A stretch of 64,000 bases of DNA, taken from assembly GCF_900104955.1 (NCBI RefSeq), contig NZ_FNSI01000001.1, forward strand, positions 530,001 to 594,000, in the 5' to 3' direction. The stretch is from Beijerinckia sp. 28-YEA-48. Its GTDB lineage: Bacteria; Pseudomonadota; Alphaproteobacteria; Rhizobiales; Beijerinckiaceae. This document shows positions 42,616-49,757 of the stretch, piece after piece. The first letter of the stretch is position 1. Each line of letters begins with the position of its first letter. The notes beneath the pieces are model-generated. The model did not search any database. It saw only the letters and a program-made list of their open reading frames with translations, and was not told where the DNA came from. A program made the position numbers and the translations under genes.

Positions 42616-43331
42616 AGTTTGGTTGCATCGCGCCGTCCGTGATTCAGCTTCCGTGGGATCTGCCCGCGCTGTTGCCGGACGAGGTGCAGGCGCTGACGGT
42701 AACGCTGAACGTGCGCAACGGGCTGCCAGGGGAGCATGAACGTGCGCTGGACGCCATGCGCCGCGCCGCCGATGTTTTGATCGATGAAGGCGCCAAGGCG
42801 ATTGTCGTCATGGGCGTGCCCGTGGCGGCCCGCCGTGGGTTTGGCCCGGATCGCGCGGCGCTCGCTGCCCTGATGGCGGAGCGCGGTGCCATTCCCATTA
42901 TTTCATCGCTTGCGGCATCGGCGCTGGCGCTGGCCCATGCCGGCGCGAAGCATCCACTTTTCATCACACAATATAATGCCGAGGTGAATGCGCAGATCGT
43001 GGCCTATTGCCGTGAAGCCGGCGTAGAGGCAGCTGGTATCGTTGGCCTGGGGGCAAGCAATGCCGCGCAAGTCAATGTCCTGACGGTTTCCGATTACGAT
43101 ACCCTCACCAAACGGGCGCTTGAGGAGCATCCGGAAGCGGATGGCATTTTCTTGAGCGCGCGCGGAAACCTGCTGAACCTGTCGCGGGAGCTTGCAGTGT
43201 CGTTTCAGCTTCCCGTCATCGAACAGATCAAGGCCAGCGTCTGGTGGTCGCTGTCGCAGCTTGGTGTTGCACGAGATATCATTCTCGAGGATCGTCATCA
43301 TGTCCGACGCACGTTCAAGACTGCTCGATAA
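42612..43331 (+). CDS. Asp/Glu racemase / maleate isomerase-like protein, cysteines absent from usual sites
   Basis: This 239-residue protein shows the fold of arylmalonate decarboxylase and maleate isomerase: FGCIAPSVIQLPWDLPALL, then AKAIVVMGVPVAARRGFGPD and HPEADGIFLSARGNLLNLSR. In these families one Cys usually sits in each of the last two regions; here residues 65-72 read VVMGVPVA and 179-186 IFLSARGN, so both are missing, and the only Cys residues are Cys5 and Cys133. It may therefore use a different chemistry or bind without catalysis. Its start overlaps the Rieske stop by 4 bp and its end overlaps the next gene by 32 bp, so the three are tightly coupled. Confidence 0.65.
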   Translation: MKFGCIAPSVIQLPWDLPALLPDEVQALTVTLNVRNGLPGEHERALDAMRRAADVLIDEGAKAIVVMGVPVAARRGFGPDRAALAALMAERGAIPIISSLAASALALAHAGAKHPLFITQYNAEVNAQIVAYCREAGVEAAGIVGLGASNAAQVNVLTVSDYDTLTKRALEEHPEADGIFLSARGNLLNLSRELAVSFQLPVIEQIKASVWWSLSQLGVARDIILEDRHHVRRTFKTAR

Positions 43332-44442
43332 TTTCGCCCATCGCCCGGCGATCGAATCCTTCACAATTGAAAGTGGGCCAGCCTTTTTTGAGACGACGAA
43401 AGGCGAGCGCACCACCGGATATGCCACGGTGCTGGTGTCACGATCGTCCATGACGATCCGCTTTGCCCCAGACGCATTCTTGGCCGTCACCAAAGCCGCC
43501 TATGGCGAAGCCAATGGCCGGATCGGCGCCGTGAACGGCGCCTGGCTGGCCCGACGGGTGAATGATGCCAGGCGGTCCGCCGCCGGGGATCAGTTATTTG
43601 TCACCCAGGAAGTGGCGATGGACAAGGGCGCTGCGCAGGACGCGGTTGCCACTCGCCTGATCTTCGCCGGCGCAGCCTGGCGGGGAACGGAGCTTCTTGA
43701 CGGCCGCAAGGTCATCATCACACCGCTCTCCAAGGAGCCGGTGAACCATCATGATGCCAGGGTCTCGATCACGGTCGAGGGCAGCCTTGACGAGGCGACG
43801 ATTGAAACGATCGGACGCGCCAGCAGTTTTGTGGCGGGGATTGATCTCGAGCTTTTGCGGGTTGAGACAATCTCGGCGCAAGGAGACGTGGTTGGTGTCC
43901 GGCATCTACGCGGCTTCCGCCGCGTTGGCCGTGGCCCGCATTGCCCCTTCACCGATGTGGCGGACGAGCATCGGATGCGGGCGTGGGTTGCTCTTGTGCA
44001 AACCATACCGCGGCTGGAGAAAGAGGGCTTTCCGATCGTTGCGATGATCAACTACATCGCTTCGCACAACCTTGTCGCCGAGATCAATTCGTCAGCACCG
44101 TTGCTTTTGCTCGCCTCTCATGTCGCGGCCTACCATTTCGGGCATGGTTCGGCGCTGTTGGATGGCGCCATTTCCCGCCGGCCGGAAATGCAGCTTTTGA
44201 ATCGCGAACTGAATCTGGGTCTCAGGGACGAGGATTTGGATCGGTACGAGAAGCTACGCATTGAACTTCTCGATGCGGGCTATTTTCATAAGCCAGGTTA
44301 TGAAACCGGCCGGCCGCAGAAGGATATCAAGTTCTTGCGTGATATCGCGCACAAGACCGTGCTGCGGCTGTGCGGCTACTCAGGTCCGTTCTACGGCGCG
44401 GAGACATTCGTCACGCAGGTTCTGGCCGAGCAAGTGTCTTAA
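43300..44442 (+). CDS. Unrecognised 380-residue protein
   Basis: I do not recognise this protein. It is soluble, without signal or membrane segments, and about 380 residues. Notable stretches are FAPDAFLAVTKAAYGEANGR, FRRVGRGPHCPFTDVADEHR and LRLCGYSGPFYGAETFVTQV. The middle is helix-rich (RMRAWVALVQTIPRLEKEGF) and contains several His residues (EPVNHHDARV, SHVAAYHFGHG). ATG 43300 lies 32 bp inside the end of the racemase-like gene, so the two are translationally coupled and probably act together with the Rieske oxygenase. It could be a ring-processing enzyme or an accessory factor; no function is assigned. Confidence 0.6.
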   Translation: MSDARSRLLDNFAHRPAIESFTIESGPAFFETTKGERTTGYATVLVSRSSMTIRFAPDAFLAVTKAAYGEANGRIGAVNGAWLARRVNDARRSAAGDQLFVTQEVAMDKGAAQDAVATRLIFAGAAWRGTELLDGRKVIITPLSKEPVNHHDARVSITVEGSLDEATIETIGRASSFVAGIDLELLRVETISAQGDVVGVRHLRGFRRVGRGPHCPFTDVADEHRMRAWVALVQTIPRLEKEGFPIVAMINYIASHNLVAEINSSAPLLLLASHVAAYHFGHGSALLDGAISRRPEMQLLNRELNLGLRDEDLDRYEKLRIELLDAGYFHKPGYETGRPQKDIKFLRDIAHKTVLRLCGYSGPFYGAETFVTQVLAEQVS

Positions 44443-44448
44443 GCCTGT

Positions 44449-45417
44449 TCAGCTTGCCAATCCGACGAGATCGCTATCCGCTGATGGTACGGATCTCGCG
44501 ACGGCACGTGCGGTTTCGATGAAAATTTCGGCGACCGAACTCAAGCGTCGATTTTTGAGCTTGATGATGCCGATGGAGGCTGGCTGCTGAGGCAGAGATA
44601 CGGGCAGTATCTGTAGGGACGCCGTCTTCGTCAGTGAAGGCAGGACGGAAGCTGGTAAAAGCGTGATGAAGGGGCCTTCTTCCAGCAGTTTGTGAGAGAG
44701 TTGAAACGACGAGGTCTCGACGGTACAGCGCGGCACATCGAGCCCGCTCGCCCGGAACACTTCCGCCATGCGCTGCCCGCGTGCGCCCGTTGGAGAGGGC
44801 AGGATCCAAGGCTCGTCGATCAGTTCGGCCAGTTCGATCCGGCTGCGGCGGGACCAGGGATTGTGCCGGCCTGCCACCAGGAAATAGCGCTGCTGGAACA
44901 GCAGTTCGGTTTCAAAATCCCGATCCGACGAGGCTTCCGTTATGCCGCCAATCGTAAACTCTATTTTGCGCTCATAAAGCTCCCGGCGCTGCTCGGTGAA
45001 GGTGTTGACCAGGGTCAGCTGGATGAAGAGGCGCGGGTGTTTGCGCCGGATTTTTTGGATAATGGCGGGAACAATCCCCAAGGTCGAAGCTTCGTTGCTG
45101 CCGATTGAAAGCTCGCCGGCGGCGGGGTCGGTCAGATGTTCGATGTCGATCACGCCCTGGCGCAGTTCATCGAAGATCGCGTAGCTGGAGGCGAGAAGCC
45201 GGCGCCCGTAGATCGTCGGTTCGACGCCGCGTGGGCTGCGATCGAGCAGGCGAACACCGAGCATTTGCTCCATGTCAGCGATGACTTTCGACATGACGGG
45301 TTGCGAGACGGATAGAAGCGTGGCCGCCTTGGCCATGCTGCCGGCCTGGACCACCGTCAGCAGATAATGCAGGTCGCGCAGCTTCAGGCGTCGGCCTATC
45401 TGTGCATTCCACCGCAT
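44449..45417 (-). CDS. LysR-family regulator, member of a divergent paralogue pair
   Basis: This 322-residue LysR regulator has IGRRLKLRDLHYLLTVVQAG and the HTH GSMAKAATLLSVSQPVMSKV near the N-terminus, with a normal effector domain. It is divergent from a paralogue at 45663 that shares the unusual N-terminal IGRR-LxLRDL-xxLLTxVxxGSMxKAA pattern. ATG 45417 follows GAGAGGAG at 9 nt. It is convergent with the unknown-protein gene. It is a candidate to bind the R-motifs upstream of the ABC binding-protein and Rieske genes. Confidence 0.88.
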   Translation of the reverse strand: MRWNAQIGRRLKLRDLHYLLTVVQAGSMAKAATLLSVSQPVMSKVIADMEQMLGVRLLDRSPRGVEPTIYGRRLLASSYAIFDELRQGVIDIEHLTDPAAGELSIGSNEASTLGIVPAIIQKIRRKHPRLFIQLTLVNTFTEQRRELYERKIEFTIGGITEASSDRDFETELLFQQRYFLVAGRHNPWSRRSRIELAELIDEPWILPSPTGARGQRMAEVFRASGLDVPRCTVETSSFQLSHKLLEEGPFITLLPASVLPSLTKTASLQILPVSLPQQPASIGIIKLKNRRLSSVAEIFIETARAVARSVPSADSDLVGLAS

Positions 45418-45595
45418 GTGGCGACACTCCTCTCAGGACGTTTCTCGTATTTCGATCGCAACAATCAGTTGCTTCCCAATCTTTCGGCGCTCGGCGAAGC
45501 GTGCGCATGCACCGAGCGGTCTTGTTCGCTTCTCCCCTGCATGGCCGGGCTCCCCGCTGTTCTTCATTTGGCGCTAGCGGGACCCTTCAATAATT

Positions 45596-45612
45596 CCTAC
45601 TATAATTTAAAG
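45596..45612. promoter_or_regulatory. Shared 17-bp element before LysR gene
   Basis: CCTACTATAATTTAAAG matches 14 of 17 positions of a copy at 46742-46758 in front of the second Rieske gene. It lies in the divergent LysR-LysR promoter region (45418-45662) and may be a promoter with a TATAAT-like -10. Confidence 0.45.
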
Positions 45613-45662
45613 AGCTGGCAAGGCGCCATCGCCATTGCAGCCGGGTTATGATCGGAGAGGTC

Positions 45663-46607
45663 ATGGACTGGGAGGAACGTATCGGCCGCCGCTTGACGTT
45701 GCGGGATTTGAGTATCCTGCTGACGGCGGTCGAGACGGGCAGCATGTCGAAGGCAGCCGATCAACTGCGGATGTCGCAACCGGCGATTTCGAAAACCATT
45801 ACCCAGCTCGAGCAAGAGATCGGCGCGCAGCTGGTCGTGCGCAGCTCCCGTGGCATCGAGCCGACGGAACATGGGCGTGCTCTGCTCACGCGTAGTCGTG
45901 CGGCACTGGATGAGTTGAAACATGCCGTTGAGGCGATGGATGTGCTCGCCGATCCGAAACTCGACAAACTACGCATCGCCGCGAATGAAGTCGGGTTATC
46001 CGGGGTGGTGGGGACGGTCATCAACAGGCTGCACGCGCGCTATCCGGGCATCGTGGTCGAAGTCGTCCCGGCCTATACCCATGCGACTCAGATTCATGAG
46101 CTTGAGCAGGGTCATGTTGAACTGGTGGTCGGCCATCTCGCGTGGTCCCATGATGAGCCTGGCCTGGAAGCGGATGAGCTGTTTCAGGAACAACTTGTGA
46201 TTGGTGTGGGCGCCCGCAACCCTTGGGTGCGTCGCAAGAAGATCGAACTGGCCGAGCTGATGGATCGGCCCTGGGTTTTCCCGCCGCTGAACACGATCAG
46301 CGGGCGGTCGATCGAGCAGGCGTTCCGCGCCCATGGTCTCGAACTGCCGCAGATCATGGTCGTTGCTTCCTCAATGCAGTTCTCCCGCCGTCTGATCATG
46401 GACAATGAATTCCTGGCGGTCTTTCCCAATTCCGTCGTCCGCTCTACGCCGGGGATTTACGCGCTTCCCGTGAGTATCAACGCGCAGTGGCCGCTTGGCA
46501 TTCTCACCGTCAAGCACCGCACCTTGAGCCCGCTGGCGAAACTGTTCATCGAATATGCTCACAGTGCCGTGCGCGACGTCGGCGGTTCCGGGGGCACGCG
46601 CTACTAG
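45663..46607 (+). CDS. LysR-family regulator, second of a divergent paralogue pair
   Basis: This 314-residue regulator has RIGRRLTLRDLSILLTAVET, the HTH SMSKAADQLRMSQPAISKTI, then RSSRGIEPTEHGRALLTRSR. ATG 45663 follows GGAGAGG by 3 nt; a slightly earlier ATG at 45648 exists but has no ribosome site. It lies head-to-head with its paralogue at 45417. It precedes the second Rieske gene, whose promoter region has R3 and a CCTACT element, so one of the pair may control each Rieske unit. Two inducers, or activator plus repressor roles, are possible. Confidence 0.88.
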   Translation: MDWEERIGRRLTLRDLSILLTAVETGSMSKAADQLRMSQPAISKTITQLEQEIGAQLVVRSSRGIEPTEHGRALLTRSRAALDELKHAVEAMDVLADPKLDKLRIAANEVGLSGVVGTVINRLHARYPGIVVEVVPAYTHATQIHELEQGHVELVVGHLAWSHDEPGLEADELFQEQLVIGVGARNPWVRRKKIELAELMDRPWVFPPLNTISGRSIEQAFRAHGLELPQIMVVASSMQFSRRLIMDNEFLAVFPNSVVRSTPGIYALPVSINAQWPLGILTVKHRTLSPLAKLFIEYAHSAVRDVGGSGGTRY

Positions 46608-46701
46608 CGTTCAACGCGGGCAGAATTTGAACTGGCAAAAATGCCGGTTCCGGAGCTCTCTCGGAGAGATGAGGCGCTGCTCCTTCGGCATAACGAAAGA
46701 G

Positions 46702-46738
46702 CTATAGCACCCCCCTCGCATTTGCGGCTTCCGTCATG
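46702..46738. promoter_or_regulatory. Promoter-upstream motif, copy R3
   Basis: Begins CTATAGCACCCCCCTCGCAT and contains GCGGCTTCCGTCATG; compare CTATAT-CCCCC-TCGCTA and CTTCCGTTATGG in R1 and R2. It is about 53 bp before the second Rieske gene. Confidence 0.45.
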
Positions 46739-46741
46739 ACC

Positions 46742-46758
46742 CCTACTTGCATTTAAAG
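46742..46758. promoter_or_regulatory. Shared 17-bp element before second Rieske gene
   Basis: CCTACTTGCATTTAAAG shares CCTACT and ATTTAAAG with the element at 45596-45612. It lies 33 bp upstream of the GTG start, so it may include the -10 region. Confidence 0.45.
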
Positions 46759-46790
46759 TTATTAAAACCAATGGGAGGAGGGTTTGTCTG

Positions 46791-47921
46791 GTGAATAGGC
46801 GCATCAGCGACTCGGACCTTGTTCACACCGGGCCAGACACCATCGGCGGCCAATATATGCGCCGCTTCTGGCATCCGGTTTATCGTTCACAAGACTTGCC
46901 GGCGGGCCAGGCCAAGCCGGTTCGCATTATGAGCACCGACTTTACGCTCTACCGGGGCGAGACAGGCACGGCGCACGCGGTGGATTTTCGCTGTTCCCAT
47001 CGCAAGGCGCAGTTGTCGATTGGTTTCATCGAAGGCGATTGTATCCGCTGCTTCTACCATGGTTGGAAGTTCGACGCGCAGGGCCACACGGTGGAACGCC
47101 CTGGCGATGTCGAGCATGAGCGGCCAGCGACGCGCATTCGCGGCTATCCGACGGAAGAGTATCTTGGCCTCATCTTCGTCTATTTCGGCGAAGGCGAGCC
47201 GCCACCATTGCCGCGCTTCAAGGAGATGGAGGAGCCGGGTATTCTCGATGCCATCGTCGACGAGCTGCCGTGCAATTTCTTCTTTTCGCTCGAGAACGAT
47301 GCGGTTCACTTTGCCTTTGCCCATCGCGATCTGCTGCCGGAACGCAATCTGAGCGGCATTCCGAAGGTTTGGGCGGAAGAAAGTGATTGGGGCGTCACCA
47401 TGTTCGACCAATGGCCGAACAGCAATCGCATAGGCATCGCGCAAAAGGGCATGCCCAACGTCGGATATATCGTGCCGACAGCCATTCTTCTGGCCAAGGG
47501 TGCCAGACATGCGTTCCATGTATCGTGGCGCGTGCCTGTCGATGACACCAAGCACGTGACTTTCCGCGCTAATCTTCTCACCGTCACCGGGGAGGAAGCG
47601 CGTCAGGTGCTCGAAAGCCGTTCGCCGAGTTATTACGACCGCTCGAATCTTGGCAAGTTGGGGGATGCGATACTGGCGGGTGAGATCCGTCTCAGCGACA
47701 TTAAAGACCGCACCCATATCGAACATATTCAGGACTATATCGCCCAGGTCAGCCAGGGCGACATCTCCATGCGGCAAAACGAACAGCTGTCGCCCGCAGA
47801 TATCTGTGTCGTCACGTTTCGACGGGTCTGGAAACGCGAATTGCAGGCCCTGGCTGATGGGCATGAATTGAAGCAATGGCGGCTGACCGAAAAGGTCGTG
47901 CCTCCCTTGTCGACGATCTAA
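46791..47921 (+). CDS. Rieske ring-hydroxylating oxygenase, alpha subunit (second)
   Basis: This 376-residue Rieske oxygenase starts at GTG 46791, about 8 nt after GGGAGGAGGG. The [2Fe-2S] ligands are Cys68-x-His70 and Cys87-xx-His90 (RCSHRKAQLSIG / RCFYHGW), at the same residue numbers as in the first Rieske protein. The iron-site motif LENDAVHFAFAH provides His173 and His178 with bridging Asp170. It is of the vanillate-demethylase/phthalate-dioxygenase-like one-subunit type and also needs a reductase from elsewhere. The ABC permease and ATPase genes follow within 80 bp, so uptake and attack are co-expressed. Confidence 0.88.
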   Translation: MNRRISDSDLVHTGPDTIGGQYMRRFWHPVYRSQDLPAGQAKPVRIMSTDFTLYRGETGTAHAVDFRCSHRKAQLSIGFIEGDCIRCFYHGWKFDAQGHTVERPGDVEHERPATRIRGYPTEEYLGLIFVYFGEGEPPPLPRFKEMEEPGILDAIVDELPCNFFFSLENDAVHFAFAHRDLLPERNLSGIPKVWAEESDWGVTMFDQWPNSNRIGIAQKGMPNVGYIVPTAILLAKGARHAFHVSWRVPVDDTKHVTFRANLLTVTGEEARQVLESRSPSYYDRSNLGKLGDAILAGEIRLSDIKDRTHIEHIQDYIAQVSQGDISMRQNEQLSPADICVVTFRRVWKRELQALADGHELKQWRLTEKVVPPLSTI

Positions 47922-47999
47922 AGAATCGTGCTTGTGCCTCGGACGGAGCGCTGAGGCAAGACGTGGTTGGGCGAGACGTGATTGGGGAGGAGATCGCCG

Positions 48000-48815
48000 G
48001 TGGCAAGTCTGACTGTCGTAAAATCCAATCGCCCGACGCGCTTCCGTTGGAAGGTGAAGCCCGCTTTATGGCGCGGTGTTCTCTCCCTGATTTCAGCCGC
48101 GATTATCTGGGAGCTTACCGCCACCTATCTGATCAAGAACCGGCTGTTCTTCGCGCCCTTGTCGGCGGTCGCGGTGCGGCTGGTCGAGATGTATCAGGAG
48201 GGCATCCTTCAGACCGATATTCTCGCCAGCATGCAGACATTTGTCGTCGGCTTCGTTCTGGGGTCGACCGTGGCGATCTTGCTTGGCGTGCTGATGGCTC
48301 TTTCGGATTGGGCCCGCGACTTCCTCGATCCGTGGATATCGGCGATGTATGCGACGCCCTATATCGCATTGGCGCCGCTGTTCGTCCTGTGGCTAGGCAT
48401 CGGCCTGGCTTCCCACGCCGCCGTGGTGTTTTTGGGCGTGTTCTTTCCGGTTCTGATCAACACCTATAGCGGCCTCGCGACGACCGACCGGATTTTGCTG
48501 GAAGTGGCGCGCTCCTACAATGCCAATGAGCGGCAGCTGTTCACCAAGGTGCGCTTCCCGGCCGCCTTGCCCTATATCATCACAGGCCTGAGGCTTGGCG
48601 TGGCGCGCGGTCTCGTCGGCGTTGTCGTCGCGGAAATTTTCGGTGCTAGGGCCGGCCTCGGCTATCGCCTGCTCATCTCCGGCAACTCCTTCGATACCGC
48701 AGGTCTGTTTGCCGGCATCTTTTTGTTCGCCTTTGCTGGCGTCATCAGTGTTGAGATTTTGAAGATCGTCGAGCGGCGCCTCGCTCCCTGGCGGTTCCAG
48801 GCGAATGAGGAGTGA
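48000..48815 (+). CDS. ABC transporter permease (SsuC/TauC-like)
   Basis: This 271-residue membrane protein has six hydrophobic segments and the EAA loop LLEVARSYNANERQLFTKVR, which docks the ATPase. ISAMYATPYIALAPLFVLWL is the family's mid-membrane signature. GTG 48000 has GGGGAGGAG at 7-8 nt. The cassette here has a single permease, so it would form a homodimer. The probable binding protein is at 40.1 kb, separated by the oxygenase genes. Confidence 0.88.
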   Translation: MASLTVVKSNRPTRFRWKVKPALWRGVLSLISAAIIWELTATYLIKNRLFFAPLSAVAVRLVEMYQEGILQTDILASMQTFVVGFVLGSTVAILLGVLMALSDWARDFLDPWISAMYATPYIALAPLFVLWLGIGLASHAAVVFLGVFFPVLINTYSGLATTDRILLEVARSYNANERQLFTKVRFPAALPYIITGLRLGVARGLVGVVVAEIFGARAGLGYRLLISGNSFDTAGLFAGIFLFAFAGVISVEILKIVERRLAPWRFQANEE

Positions 48816-48819
48816 CATC

Positions 48820-49635
48820 GTGGCCGTTCCCAAGCTGACGACATCGCAAATATCCAAAGTTTTTCGCAAGGGCGAAAACGAGATTGAGGTGCTGCGCGAC
48901 ATTAATTTGTCGATCAATGACGGCGAGTTCGTCAGCATTGTCGGTGCGTCAGGGTGCGGCAAGACCACGCTGTTGCGCATCTTAGACGGTCTCATCCGGG
49001 CGACGTCCGGCTCTGTCATTGTCAACGATAAGGAAGTGACGGGACCCGGGCCAGAGCGCGCCTTCGTGTTCCAACAAGATGGATTGATGCCGTGGCGGAC
49101 GGTGGAGGCGAACGTCTGGCTCGGTCTTGAGATACGTGGCGCATTGGACGAGGCAGCGCGGAAACTTGCCCATGATCATATCCGCCTCGTCGGATTGGCC
49201 GGATTCGAAAAATACTATCCGCATGAACTCTCCGGTGGCATGCGCCAGCGCGTTAATATTGCGCGCGCCCTGACGGTCAATCCCGATATCCTCCTTATGG
49301 ACGAGCCGTTCGCGGCGCTCGATGCTCAGACGCGCGAGATCATGCAGGCAGAGATGATGCGCATCTGGCAGCAGGCCAAGAAAACGGTTTTGCTCATCAC
49401 GCATCAGATCGACGAAGCGGTCTTCCTCTCCGATCGCGTCATCGTGTTCACGGCCAGGCCTGGCCGCGTCAAGGAGGAGATCGTGGTCGATCTGCCGCGA
49501 CCACGCGAGCTGTCGGTCAAACGCACGCCGGAATTTACGCAACTGACGGAGCGGATCTGGAATTTGATCGAGCAGGAAGTTCGCGAAGGCATTCGACATG
49601 AAGGCCTTGCTGCCCTGAAAGCTCGCGCCGGGTGA
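48820..49635 (+). CDS. ABC transporter ATPase (NitT/TauT family)
   Basis: This 271-residue ATPase contains Walker A (VGASGCGKTTLLRIL), a Q-loop (FVFQQDGLMPW), signature (ELSGGMRQRVNIARA) and Walker B (ILLMDEPFAALDA), with a switch His in LLITHQIDEAVFLSD. The GTG at 48820 has GAGGAG at 7 nt; an ATG at 48805 inside the permease gene is an alternative. It pairs with the permease directly upstream and is followed by a creatinase-like gene. Confidence 0.9.
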   Translation: MAVPKLTTSQISKVFRKGENEIEVLRDINLSINDGEFVSIVGASGCGKTTLLRILDGLIRATSGSVIVNDKEVTGPGPERAFVFQQDGLMPWRTVEANVWLGLEIRGALDEAARKLAHDHIRLVGLAGFEKYYPHELSGGMRQRVNIARALTVNPDILLMDEPFAALDAQTREIMQAEMMRIWQQAKKTVLLITHQIDEAVFLSDRVIVFTARPGRVKEEIVVDLPRPRELSVKRTPEFTQLTERIWNLIEQEVREGIRHEGLAALKARAG

Positions 49636-49757
49636 AAGACGCGCCGTCTTGATGCGGCGCCACTAGGCGCCTCCCGCTATCCCATTCGAAATCAGGCGGA
49701 ACTGGCGCAGCGTGCGGCCAGGACCGTGCAGGCCGAACTTTGCTTAAGGAGATCATG

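Noticed and set aside
46887..47876. A 329-residue minus-strand frame opposite the second Rieske gene
   Set aside because: Same reasons: antisense to a motif-complete gene and no family features.
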